Assembly (NCBI GenBank): GCA_029269725.1
Contig: JARJHS010000001.1
Coordinates: forward strand, 868,001 to 932,000
Length of the DNA stretch: 64,000 nt
DNA from: Pollutibacter soli
GTDB lineage: Bacteria > Bacteroidota > Bacteroidia > Chitinophagales > Chitinophagaceae
Reading direction: 5' to 3'
Below, one piece after another: positions 13,701-20,367 of this stretch. A program made the translations under genes and the position numbers. The notes beneath the pieces were generated by a model. That model saw nothing but the letters and a program-made list of their open reading frames with translations. It was not told the origin of the DNA and ran no database searches. The stretch's first letter is position 1. Each line of letters begins with the position of its first letter.

Positions 13701-14977
13701 TTGCAGCGAATGGATGTGAATCTTCGCTGGAGGCTGTAACAGTAAATATCAATAGTCTCCCTGAAGCTACCATCAGTTATGCAGGTCCGTTCTGTATTGC
13801 CAATACAACTACAGCAACAGTGACACAGACAGGGCAAACAGGTGGTGTGTACAGCGCGCCGGCAGGATTGAAGATAAATGCATCTACAGGAGCGTTGAAT
13901 ATCTCCGGAAGTACACCAGGTACATACACGGTTACCTATAGTTTCTCCAATGGAACCTGTTCAAACACTGCTACAACAGAAGTTACGATTGAAGGTATTC
14001 CCGTCCTGGTAGTTGTAAACCCTGCTGCGGTGTGTGCACCGAATACAGTCGATCTGACTGCAGCGACAGTCACCACCGGAAGCACAAGCGGCTTGAGCTT
14101 CCGTTACTACAGCGATGCAGGAGGAACAACAGTACTTGATAAACCAGCTGCAGTAAAAATAAGTGGTACTTATTATATCAGGGGATATCTCGCGGCAGGC
14201 TGCCAGACAGATCTTAAAGCAGTGAAAGTTGCTATCAATGACCTGCCAAAGATTACTGTTAGCAACGATACGATCATTTGTAAAAACGGAACAGCAACAC
14301 TGCTGGCCAACTCACCAGGAAACACCATCACATGGAAGAATCTGCCTTCAGGAAATCCCGTCACGGTGAGTCCTTCAGGTACAACGACATATACTGCAAT
14401 CGCAACCAGTCCGCAAGGTTGTACAAGTGAAGCATCGGCCAAAGTGCAGATCAGGAGTTTCGATATTCAGCTGAATGCTGATAATACCAATGTGCCGATC
14501 GGCTCAACAGTATTGCTGACTACATTATCAAATCAATCATATTCAGTAATTGCATGGCTGCCTCAGCAGTCTTTACCGAACCAGACTGCAACGACACAAT
14601 CGTTTGTAATGAATGACAGTGCGAAGTATTTCTCTGTTGTTGCGAAATCGGTTGAAGGTTGTATAGATACTGCCTCCATCTGGATCAAGATTAACCATGA
14701 CCTGAAAGACTTCTTTATTCCTAATGCGATTACACCAAACCAGGATGGACATAATGATGTGTTCAGGGTATATGGCACTTCGGTGAAAGCAGTTGAAATA
14801 CGTGTATATAATTCATGGGGTGAACTGTTACTGTTCACTACAGATAATCAGAAAGGATGGGATGGCACATTCAAAGGAAAAGCACAACCATCCGGAGTGT
14901 ATGTGTATACAGTGAGAGCGGTTATGTACAATAATGCTGTAATCACCAGGAAGGGAACGATCAACCTGATACGATAA
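4796..14977 (+). CDS. giant repeat adhesin with T9SS type B sorting domain
   Basis: A 3393-residue secreted protein. Residues 1-24 form a signal peptide (ends KLAAQA). Residues about 25-1436 consist of beta-rich segments, some resembling DUF11-like domains (for example YTRTITITNKGLGTVSN). Residues 1437-3151 hold 21 tandem units of about 82 residues of two kinds (see repeat entry). Two further Ig/PKD-like segments follow (TIICKNGTATL; DIQLNADNTNVPIG). The last 90 residues, from FFIPNAITPNQDG to the end, are a type B (gliding-motility-associated) T9SS C-terminal domain with the usual NSWGE and GWDGTFKG blocks and SGVYVYTV. The protein should cross the outer membrane through the T9SS and be kept at the cell surface or released. 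The PorP/SprF gene 22 bases downstream is the usual partner for this sorting class. Adhesion or motility is inferred; the ligand is unknown. Confidence 0.92.
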   Translation: MRKIVTTILMGAVMLLCASKLAAQALEPGFGAPATPINVCNGSATFSVKVVGGLNACPSGTISVQLPAGFVYVAGSAAISGGTGTVSESAVSGNTANFTVTNIPKTPGFTIISYRAYASCDALANPSTANNQAVYTLNSACSPQSNSTTNSFNIKSAALSISNVTNKSYIGAVGDMYTRTITITNKGLGTVSNITLADTSGNGLFVKGISVSGGWNFLTSKTVIGTDTVSIFTLTGAELAKDQSISLIENVSLVNDCLLESRLGAWFGCDNMVCSTGNISSNSTAGATLNFSYLPELKIVPEQQDLSCRGVVYPQTIRFVNTGSAPMRDLVVNLFSTTQTSSPALQTFNAANDIQSSQSGFQGFQFKLGVNGTWSNLALSQSQTFTTPAASLSGMNSNIRFGVTQLNPGDTFYVRYNEKAPMVNSAVNDVMYTAGSVLSYSFRGRCDTRTSTVSSFVRLPQETKLTALPIFPTKLEAATNYTLSYHIPFAESDLYQQTGATASSIRFEFQLPENVLFTGNISNFNLNKGSGATLASPSLFNYNPGTRTIRATYTFSSGFSFGDLENSFLNVGQISLNCAVASSGTPLVLNAYLKNLSSCAQEELIFSRHDPLNTNCPAPICGPNGGIRFSSFTLNRRNFGLPDNNNNGAPDPSGSVDMSKVRSDLAMQGDTIVAAFGGRIQMGASSPVGGFTHGYAIDSITSQDNFFTNLYARVELFSSGSNVPFYTSNNLSVGNISSAVRKVDFSIPALQASKPLPAGYTKFVDNDSVVISIYYKISGNAGSVLNSVKFNNGLYVSDLADPAPASQYHCGNKPSGVINLVGFTQSTTGISSSIGGGTITTVIDNLLQLSPAQNDAGNKPFAFEYRPLSIYERMTYTLPAGYDFVSASLTYTYTTGINKTASKTVTILPSSTSGGLLVFDIASLFQNGTFIRGDQGSKLTGSVIIRPNCQAISTLVPRFTLRQTATGGSSLPDFTVDQTDSIYNSLPSISGTSANTQPVSIDNQVNWEVQIANASDAQALRVWMAKASGGNITITRVERLSGAGGTVLNTVTANGNGIYQLGTFGQTSVYYRINATYNSCAKESLKLYYGYDCANTGYPTSAASAVYKKELSLNVTGLQPSLQTTLVSGPSSLPTHDFCDVLTYELETVNTGMGAVKSLAVQTFLPGGTGSSYVPGSFQLQYPAGSGAFISIPDASVSVNGATVTFTIPSDEIAELFDNESFRVKFGLTTSCDFASGGSFRFNSTGQSFCGLAIGSPIQQAQMVNITGIPTSTNRYTINSSANTALLNCATGELTSTYRFKIVNLGAFATTSADGFTIDLPGPWQMNTGSANYLHNPSGSSYSGINSDGAYEFVTGAGLAIGDSVVFTVTLTVPAANVPTLSAGNSIAIVENAIIKYGGTCSSTGTPCPVTVLILSTNQTTTILYSKDPAYTFNKPVLVITSPSPVCSPATVDITQPQVTAGSTPGLTYTYFTDAAGTVALLNPTSISVSGTYYIKGTSSAGCTDIKPVTVLINPAPFATINYPGTPYCINSGATINVTRTGLAGGIYSATPAGLNINSTTGQINLASSTPGTYVVTYSFTNGTCTGTTTATITIRTLPTASISYAGSPYCINPTRTISVTQTGQAGGVYTVSPAGLVINSVTGEINTAGSVPGTYTITYSFSDGICNGTATASVTIQNVPVLVVTNPPPVCSPATVDITRPQITSGSASGLTYQYFSDAAGTIPVVNPTSVSTSGTYYIRGRAANGCYTDLQAVVVTINALPVATISYPGTPYCSNIATTLSVTQTGQTGGTYSASPSGLVVHPTTGEVNLVSSTPGTYVVTYSFSNGTCSSTASTTITINSLPTATISYAGSPYCTSPASTVNVSRTGQGGGTFSASPSGLVINSTTGAINPGASTPGTYTITYSFTNGICSNTATTSITILAPPLLVVNNPAPVCPPASVDITLPQVTAGSASGLILQYYRDAAGTIVLTNPTSVNVAGTYYIKATGATGCVTIKPVMVTINTLPTATISYSGSPYCTSNTAMVSVNRTGQSGGTFTASPAGLIINTNTGELNIANSTPGTYTITYNFTNGTCVSSASTSITIQDVPTLVVTNPAPVCAPATVDITVPSITAGSGAGLTYQYYRDPAGTIVLTNPTSISTSGTYYIRGRAANGCFSNIKAVVVTINTPPVANISYPGSPFCINSSTTVSVTRTGQGGGTYSASPAGLLINSTTGAVNIAGSTPGNYIITYSFTNGTCPGTATTSITIEDKPTLVITNPAPVCAPATVDITAAAITAGSSAGLTLQYFTNIAGTIALANPTAISVSGTYYILAISASGCSDIKPVVVTINAAPIANIGYDGSPYCISNAITVNVTRTGQGGGTYSASPAGLVINTTTGALNIAGSTPGNYTITYSFSNGTCANTATASITIQDKPTLVITNPAPVCSPATVDITGAAITAGSSAGLTLQYYTNAAGTIALSNPTSVSTSGTYYIKAVSSTGCADIKPVTVVINAAPVASISYAGSPYCTSNTTTVNVTRTGQSGGTYSASPAGLVINSSTGELNIANSTPGTYTITYSFSNGTCSNTAVTSITIQDLPTLVITNPVPVCTPVTVDITSAAITAGSSAGLTLQYYTNASGTIALANPNAIGTSGTYYIKAISATGCSVIKPVVVVINTAPTATISYAGSPYCTSNTTTVSVNRTGQSGGTYSASPAGLVIDTNTGELNIANSSAGTYTITYNFSNGTCGNTATTSVTIQNLPTLVITDPAAVCAPATVDITSAAITTGSTAGLTYQYYSDAAGTVVLTNPASISTSGTYYIRGKAANGCLSNVQAVAVTINAAPTATISYAGSPYCISNTTTVTVSRTGQGGGTYSASPAGLLINSATGAVNIAGSSPGTYTITYSITNGTCAGTATTSIAIQDKPTLVITNPAAVCSPATVDLTAAAVTTGSAAGLTYKYYSNAAGTNVLSNPDAVSVSGTYYIRGIAANGCESSLEAVTVNINSLPEATISYAGPFCIANTTTATVTQTGQTGGVYSAPAGLKINASTGALNISGSTPGTYTVTYSFSNGTCSNTATTEVTIEGIPVLVVVNPAAVCAPNTVDLTAATVTTGSTSGLSFRYYSDAGGTTVLDKPAAVKISGTYYIRGYLAAGCQTDLKAVKVAINDLPKITVSNDTIICKNGTATLLANSPGNTITWKNLPSGNPVTVSPSGTTTYTAIATSPQGCTSEASAKVQIRSFDIQLNADNTNVPIGSTVLLTTLSNQSYSVIAWLPQQSLPNQTATTQSFVMNDSAKYFSVVAKSVEGCIDTASIWIKINHDLKDFFIPNAITPNQDGHNDVFRVYGTSVKAVEIRVYNSWGELLLFTTDNQKGWDGTFKGKAQPSGVYVYTVRAVMYNNAVITRKGTINLIR
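9104..14248 (+). repeat. 21 tandem Ig-like units, two alternating types (A and B)
   Basis: Within the adhesin, type A units carry PVCxPATVDIT, SGTYYI and a GC near the end. Type B units carry ATISYAGSPYC, RTGQGGGTYSASPAGL, PGTYTITYSF and NGTC. The order is A BB A BB, then eight AB pairs with the last B missing: ten A and eleven B units, 245 bases each on average. Every unit has exactly two cysteines at fixed places. Similarity is visible in both protein and DNA. Confidence 0.9.
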
Positions 14978-14999
14978 TCCAATATCTAAAATATTCAAT

Positions 15000-15998
15000 A
15001 TGAAAACCCGGATCCCCGTCATTGTTGCTGCCTGGCTGTTTACAGCCCTGGTACCACGTGTGGTAAAGGCCCAGATAGATCCACATTTCTCGCAGTATTT
15101 TATTCAGCCGATGACATTAAATCCGGCTCTGACGGGCGCGGTTGACGGTACATATCGTGCATCTGCTATATGGCGCAGTCAGTATGGAAATACACTGACG
15201 ACGATGGGTGTAGCAGGTGAAGTGGTAACCGATAAAAATATCAATTTTGGTGTCAACCTTCTCCATCAGTATTCGGCTGGTAAAGCCTATAAGTTTACCA
15301 ATGGATATATAACTGCTGCATATACCGGAGTTCAGTTTGGCGATCATCACATCGTTATGGCTTTACAGGCTGGCGTACTGGACCGCCGTTTTAATATCAA
15401 TGCTTTGCAGTTTGGTGATCAGTGGACGGCTGGTGTGGGATACAACCCCGCAGCAAATTCAGGTGAGATATTTTATACATCGGCAGCAACAGCATTTGAT
15501 GCAGGGGCAGGGCTTGTATACTATGACGGATCGCCGAATAAACGAGTACACTTCTTTGGAGGCTACTCTGCATTTCATCTCACCCGGCCACAGGATCCTT
15601 ATCTATCTAATGATGGAAAACAAAGACTTCCCATACGGCACAGCATACATGCAGGTGCGCGGATCAATGTGAACGAGATGTTTGATATCGTACCCAATGC
15701 ATTGTATATGAGACAGGGAAATGCACAGGAAAAGATGCTCGGTGCATATATCCAGCTATCAGCAAGTCCAACTACGGATATAATGTTTGGAGCGAATGTG
15801 CGTTTGAATGATGCATTCTCACCTTTTGCAGGTTTTTATCACAAGGGACTGACTGTAGGCCTTAGTTACGATGTAAGTTCATTAGATAAAAACGTTAACA
15901 GTACCGGCCGAAACAGTATGGAAGTCTCACTTTCGTTTACGGGATGGCGTGGTAATGATGTTCCTGAGACCAAGCCCTTCTATTGCCCTCGTTTCTAA
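15000..15998 (+). CDS. PorP/SprF family T9SS membrane protein
   Basis: A 332-residue outer-membrane protein with a signal peptide of about 25 residues (ends RVVKAQ) followed by IDPHFSQYFIQPMTLNPALTG, the family's hallmark N-terminus: conserved PHFSQY and LNPALTG. The rest is amphipathic strands fitting a 14-stranded barrel. In Flavobacterium, SprF is needed for secretion of the adhesin SprB, and genes of this family usually follow type B sorting-domain proteins; here the gap to the adhesin is 22 bases, so the two are surely co-transcribed. Its likely job is to anchor or accept this one adhesin. It is less likely to be the general PorP of the motor complex, because no porKLMN genes are near. 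Confidence 0.93.
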   Translation: MKTRIPVIVAAWLFTALVPRVVKAQIDPHFSQYFIQPMTLNPALTGAVDGTYRASAIWRSQYGNTLTTMGVAGEVVTDKNINFGVNLLHQYSAGKAYKFTNGYITAAYTGVQFGDHHIVMALQAGVLDRRFNINALQFGDQWTAGVGYNPAANSGEIFYTSAATAFDAGAGLVYYDGSPNKRVHFFGGYSAFHLTRPQDPYLSNDGKQRLPIRHSIHAGARINVNEMFDIVPNALYMRQGNAQEKMLGAYIQLSASPTTDIMFGANVRLNDAFSPFAGFYHKGLTVGLSYDVSSLDKNVNSTGRNSMEVSLSFTGWRGNDVPETKPFYCPRF

Positions 15999-16022
15999 TA
16001 ATCGCGATCTAACCAATATTCT

Positions 16023-18749
16023 ATGCACCCTTTTTTCATACGCTGTAAAAACAAAACAATCAACAGGAGGTGGCAAAAAAAATTGCTGTTGATTGCATTT
16101 GGATTTATCTGCTTTACAACCCATGCGCAGGTGATGCCTACCAACAGCACCTATGCGCAAGCCGAGAAATACTTTAATGACAAAAAGTATTTTGAAGCAG
16201 CTCAGCTGTATGAAAAATATTTATCAGCGGAAGAGCCACCACCCGCTGTCACCGATCCATTTGCGGTGAGCAAAAGAGGAAAAGAAAAAGCGAGTACAAA
16301 AAATGTTACCCGCCAGGAAGCACTTTTTTACCTCGCAGAAAGTCATCGCTTAACACATGATTTTAACCAGGCAGAAAAATGGTATAAAGAAGTAATTGCA
16401 CTTCCTGATCACAACCCACTCGCTGAATATTGGTATGGTGTAACACTCAGAACGAATCAGAAATTTGAAGAAGCATTCCACGTCCTAACCACTTTTGTTG
16501 AAACATATCCTAATGAAGATGAATGGAAAGAAAGTGCAAAACTGGAACTGAGTAACCTTCAGTTCATCAAGGGCCAGGAGGAAAATCAAACTGTGAATGT
16601 GTTCGTCCGTCCTGAAATTAATGAGAAGAATAAATCTGCTTATGCGCTTGTTGTACCCGGTGCGAAAGCGGTAGCTTTTACTTCCATCTATGTAGATAGT
16701 GCAGCCATGAGAAAAGGAAAATATGCCTATTTCGCGAGGTTGTACAGTTCTGTTGAAAGCAGAACAATTATGGATAGCATGCAAATGCTTCAGATCCAAT
16801 CCCAGAAAGGTTATCATGAAGGCCTCGCCACATTTACTAATGAAGGTCGTACCATGTTCTTTACCCGGTGGACGGACAAGAAAGGAAAGAGAATTTCCGA
16901 TCTGTACCGCAGTGACAAAACCGCAAGTGGATGGAGCAAGCCTGAAAAATTAGGAGCACCTTTCAATCTCCCCGGGTTTAACAGCACCCAGCCTTTTATA
17001 ACTCCCGATAAAAAATACATGCTGTTCTCATCGAACAGACCAGGTGGATCAGGTAACTACGACATCTGGTACGCTCCTCTCGATAGCAGTTTGTCTGCTA
17101 CGGAAGCAATTAATTTTGGAAAGTCAATTAATACCAGTGGTGATGACATGTCACCATACTATCATCAGAATACACAGAACCTGGTGTTTTCAAGTAATGG
17201 ACGCACAGGAATGGGTGGATTCGATATATATGCTGCGCAGGGAGAAATTCCGGCAAGTCAGTGGCAGTCAGTAGTCAACCCTGGAAGTCCCGTCAATTCT
17301 CCGAAAGATGATATGTATTTTATCAGTACTGACGACGATGAGTTGTGGAAAAATGGTTGGTTCAGTTCTGACCGCGGATCTGATTGTTGCCTGGAAGTAT
17401 TCGCTTTCAACAGAGACAATGAACAGCACATTACCGGTATTGTAATTGACCGGGTAACCGGGCATCCGATCCCTGGTGCTACCATCACATTAAAAGATGT
17501 AGGAAAAGAAAACGGCGAAGAAACAATTGCCATTACAGACAAAGACGGGCACTATCATTTTGATCTGACTGACACAAAGAAGATTCAGATTGAAGCGAAC
17601 AATCCTGGTTTTGATTCTGTAACCGGTGAGTATAACATCGGGATAAAAACAGGTCGCGACAGCTTAACGGTTGACACGATGTTTTTAACGGAAACGCGGA
17701 AAAATCCAGACGTGGATTTAACCGGAACGGATCCGCCTGATTCAACAAACGGGGAAATTCATGATCCGGATGTAGGAAAACCACCACCCGATCATGACCC
17801 TGACGTCGGAAAACCTCCGCCGATTCATGACCCCGATTTAGACAAGTTCATTGGAGACATCAACAGACAGATGATCCATTTTGACTTCAGAAAATCAGAC
17901 ATCAAAGAAAAATATTATCCTTATTTAGATTCAATAGTTAGTATCATGGAAAGATATCCTTCATTAAAAATAGAAATGGGTGGCCATACCGACGGTCTGG
18001 GCACCAATGAGTTCAACGGGCTTTTAGGCCAGGACCGGGTGCAGGCAGTTGTACAGTATATTGTGAATAAAGGCATTGATGCAGATCGTGTTACCGGCAC
18101 CTCATATGGTGAAACACTGCCAATTGCTTCAGAAACAAGAAATGGACTTGATGATCCGAGAGGAAGATTTATGAACAGGCGTGTGGAGTTCAGAATCGTG
18201 AGGAGTGAATCGGCCATTCCGCCTTTTGTAGATAACAGTGCAGGGCAGAATGCGTTGCAAAGAACATCAGACGAGCTATCGGTTAAGGGGAGCCGAAAAT
18301 CTCCGGACCGGGATGAAAGTGAACGTGAGATGACTTCGAGGGAAAGGCGGAAAACAGGAAATCCGGTGGAAAGAAGACTTTTGAATTACGACGCCAGTGA
18401 GTTTGCAACGACAGTACATTATTCGTTTGACAAAGCAGTTATTAACAGCAGCTATTACCGGAGCCTCGATACATTAGCACAACTGATGCTCGAATCTCCT
18501 TCGTTGCGGTTATTAGTGAATGGTTATACTGATTCGAAAGGATCTGCTGCTTATAACCTGCAGCTTGCAGATGAGCGTGTGAAATCATGTATAAATTATT
18601 TGGTTAAAAAAGGAGTAGACAGGGCAAGAATTGAAGGTGAAGCGTATGGTGAATGTTGCCCGGTAGCTGAGGAAATTGTGAACGGCAAGGACGATCGCAA
18701 AGCTCGTTGGTTAAACAGGCGCGTAGAATTCAGATGGCTTAAAGAATAA
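16023..18749 (+). CDS. OmpA-family protein with TPR, PD40 repeats, CarboxypepD-like domain and two OmpA domains
   Basis: A 908-residue envelope protein. After a signal segment (to about residue 36, THAQ) come TPR-like helices (about 40-180), PD40/WD40-like beta repeats with the SSNRPGG and DIWYAP motifs (about 265-460), a carboxypeptidase regulatory-like fold (about 473-560; GIVIDRVTGHPIPGATITL), a proline-rich linker with repeated HDPDVGKPPP (about 578-605), and two complete OmpA peptidoglycan-binding domains (616-725 and 796-906). Each OmpA domain keeps the TD pair and the xxR of the binding motif and ends RRVEFR. One OmpA domain is usual in this architecture; two are uncommon. It closes the adhesin-PorP/SprF operon (24-base gap) and ends in a strong terminator. 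Likely role: tethering the surface complex to peptidoglycan. Confidence 0.9.
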   Translation: MHPFFIRCKNKTINRRWQKKLLLIAFGFICFTTHAQVMPTNSTYAQAEKYFNDKKYFEAAQLYEKYLSAEEPPPAVTDPFAVSKRGKEKASTKNVTRQEALFYLAESHRLTHDFNQAEKWYKEVIALPDHNPLAEYWYGVTLRTNQKFEEAFHVLTTFVETYPNEDEWKESAKLELSNLQFIKGQEENQTVNVFVRPEINEKNKSAYALVVPGAKAVAFTSIYVDSAAMRKGKYAYFARLYSSVESRTIMDSMQMLQIQSQKGYHEGLATFTNEGRTMFFTRWTDKKGKRISDLYRSDKTASGWSKPEKLGAPFNLPGFNSTQPFITPDKKYMLFSSNRPGGSGNYDIWYAPLDSSLSATEAINFGKSINTSGDDMSPYYHQNTQNLVFSSNGRTGMGGFDIYAAQGEIPASQWQSVVNPGSPVNSPKDDMYFISTDDDELWKNGWFSSDRGSDCCLEVFAFNRDNEQHITGIVIDRVTGHPIPGATITLKDVGKENGEETIAITDKDGHYHFDLTDTKKIQIEANNPGFDSVTGEYNIGIKTGRDSLTVDTMFLTETRKNPDVDLTGTDPPDSTNGEIHDPDVGKPPPDHDPDVGKPPPIHDPDLDKFIGDINRQMIHFDFRKSDIKEKYYPYLDSIVSIMERYPSLKIEMGGHTDGLGTNEFNGLLGQDRVQAVVQYIVNKGIDADRVTGTSYGETLPIASETRNGLDDPRGRFMNRRVEFRIVRSESAIPPFVDNSAGQNALQRTSDELSVKGSRKSPDRDESEREMTSRERRKTGNPVERRLLNYDASEFATTVHYSFDKAVINSSYYRSLDTLAQLMLESPSLRLLVNGYTDSKGSAAYNLQLADERVKSCINYLVKKGVDRARIEGEAYGECCPVAEEIVNGKDDRKARWLNRRVEFRWLKE

Positions 18750-18790
18750 GAGCTTTCATCAATTTCTAACGCATTAAATATTAATTTAGC

Positions 18791-18822
18791 AAAGGCCGCC
18801 TCTGATCAGGGCGGCCTTTTTT
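18791..18822 (+). terminator. terminator of the adhesin operon
   Basis: Stem AAAGGCCGCC (18791-18800) pairs with GGCGGCCTTT (18810-18819) around a 9-base loop; a T run follows. It lies 41 bases after the OmpA gene stop. Confidence 0.93.
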
Positions 18823-18826
18823 CATT

Positions 18827-18861
18827 TACGTGAAACGTGGAACGTTGAACGTAGAACGCTG
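18827..18861 (+). repeat. heptameric array, AACGTNN type
   Basis: Five 7-base units: TACGTGA, AACGTGG, AACGTTG, AACGTAG, AACGCTG. A decayed continuation with the same period is visible at 18924-18965 (AACGTTA, CAGATGG, AACGTCA and on). No gene lies between 18750 and 19123. Confidence 0.75.
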
Positions 18862-19083
18862 GAGTTCCCTTTTGGAAATGATTGATAAAATGGAAAAGCT
18901 GTAATGAGGTTAGTTTAATCTTGAACGTTACAGATGGAACGTCAGAATCCGAAAGTGGAAATGTCAATATAAGGGAAAAGGTACTCTCGGGTTAGCTTGG
19001 GACTGCTAAAAGTTGAATGCCAGAATCCGCTTAGGCAATGGTCAAAAAAAAGGAAACAGCTATCCTTCGCTTAAGCTGGCGTA

Positions 19084-19118
19084 TTACGTTGAACGTTTTA
19101 CGTTAAACTTTATACGTT
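19084..19118 (-). repeat. heptameric array, AACGTNN type, minus orientation
   Basis: Reading on the plus strand the units are TTACGTT, GAACGTT, TTACGTT, AAACTTT, ATACGTT. The AACGTNN form is therefore on the minus strand, which is the coding strand of the gene ending at 19124. It is inverted relative to the array at 18827, across the gap between two convergent genes. Confidence 0.75.
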
Positions 19119-19123
19119 CAATC

Positions 19124-19774
19124 TTATAACTTCTTCGCGTCTTCCAGGAATTTTGCCAATCCAATATCAGTCAGCGGATGTTTCAGCAATCCAAGGATGG
19201 AATCCAAAGGACAGGTGCAAACATCAGCTCCGGCTTCGGCGGCTTTGATGATGTGTAAAGCAGAACGGATTGAAGCAGCGAGGATTTCTGTCTTATATCC
19301 GTGGAGCGTGTAGATATGGGACATTTGGGAGATCAGTTCCATTCCATCCCATCCGCTGTCGTCGATACGACCAACGAAAGGTGAAACATAAGTGGCGCCT
19401 GCTTTCGCAGCAAGTATAGCCTGCCCGGCAGAGAAAACTAAGGTACAATTCGTTTTGATCCCGTTGGAAGAAAACCATTTGATAGCTTTCACACCATCTT
19501 TGATCATCGGTACCTTAACGATAATGTTTGGATGAATTGCTGCGAGAACTTTTCCTTCTTCTACAATGCCCTTGAAATCGGTGGAGATAACTTCAGCACT
19601 TACATCACCATCAACAATCTCGCAAATATCACTATAGTGCTTGTAGATGGCGTCCTTTCCATTGATGCCTTCCTTAGCCATCAGTGATGGATTGGTAGTA
19701 ACACCATCAAGAATTCCAAGATCATTAGCCTCTTTTATCTGAGCGAGATTCGCAGTGTCTATAAAAAATTTCAT
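19124..19774 (-). CDS. tal: transaldolase-like (TalC/FSA family)
   Basis: A 216-residue cytoplasmic (beta/alpha)8 aldolase. MKFFIDTANL at the N-terminus, GVTTNPSL (24-31), the Schiff-base lysine in VKVPM (Lys87), TNCTLVFSAGQA and SPFVGRIDD mark the small TalC/FSA group. Position 61 is Glu (SAEV). In this group Glu here is linked to transaldolase activity and Gln to fructose-6-phosphate aldolase, so transaldolase of the pentose phosphate pathway is favoured. Length is typical. The upstream neighbour on the same strand is the SRP RNA gene, whose own U run probably separates the two. Family assignment is firm; the Glu/Gln rule is from memory of the family. Confidence 0.92.
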   Translation of the reverse strand: MKFFIDTANLAQIKEANDLGILDGVTTNPSLMAKEGINGKDAIYKHYSDICEIVDGDVSAEVISTDFKGIVEEGKVLAAIHPNIIVKVPMIKDGVKAIKWFSSNGIKTNCTLVFSAGQAILAAKAGATYVSPFVGRIDDSGWDGMELISQMSHIYTLHGYKTEILAASIRSALHIIKAAEAGADVCTCPLDSILGLLKHPLTDIGLAKFLEDAKKL

Positions 19775-19830
19775 CGCAAACTGGTTGAAGCGTATTTAAA
19801 GCTGTTTTACAGCGGAAAATAAGAAAAAAA

Positions 19831-19926
19831 CGGCAGGTGATTTACATCGCACCGCTCAACCACCTACCCTTGCTGCCTTCCGGCCCTGGGGGAGTTCAGC
19901 AGGAGCTGGTCGTGTAAGACCTGCCG
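19831..19926 (-). ncRNA. ffs: signal recognition particle RNA (small bacterial type)
   Basis: On the minus strand the conserved apical hairpin is present: GGGCCGGAAGGCAGCAAGGG, including the GGAA tetraloop region and AGCA internal loop that bind Ffh. The ends pair perfectly (CGGCAGGT with ACCTGCCG at 19831-19838). A run of seven T follows on the RNA strand, and a TATATTTG box lies at the 5' side. About 96 nt, the usual size for the short form. Confidence 0.93.
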
Positions 19927-19930
19927 GGCG

Positions 19931-19938
19931 CAAATATA
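19931..19938 (-). promoter_or_regulatory. promoter box TATATTTG of the SRP RNA
   Basis: Matches the Bacteroidota -7 consensus TAnnTTTG and ends about five bases before the first paired base of the SRP RNA. No well-spaced -33 TTTG was seen. Confidence 0.6.
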
Positions 19939-20367
19939 GGGAAAGTCAAACAAACAATAAAGCCAGGTAAAGTGACAGGAGTTCGCAGGCAGAAGTTTAG
20001 TAGTCAATAGTTCAGAAACCAGCTTCCGTTTCAAAATCCATTATGAAATTTTCAAAACAGAGCCAATGTCTTGTTTGAAGAAATGAGATTTGACTAAAAC
20101 CAATTTGCAATTATTAAATCTGCATTTTATCAGCAATCAACATCAATTTCCTGATAATATCTGCTTCTACTAAGTCAGCTGTTATATAACTTTTTTTGCC
20201 TGGAAGAAGCCAGGGCTCCAAGGATGCTCAAAGATTAACTTCGGGCAGGCTTTGCGTCTTCAAATGAGGTTGTTACTGTGATATTTCTGATAGGTTATTG
20301 CCATAAAAGACATTGGCGTTTTTGTAAATAATGAAACTGCCTGCCAAATTCTGCCTCCCTGCTAAAT
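19939..20367. other. intergenic region without gene
   Basis: About 430 bases with no supported gene. Weak 7-base periodicity (repeated AGTT/AGAA steps) is visible at about 19973-20025. Nothing else stands out. Confidence 0.3.

Noticed and set aside
9104..14248. Repeat region as CRISPR or transposon array
   Set aside because: The units are coding, in frame, 245 bases long and diverged as protein repeats; no spacers or terminal repeats.
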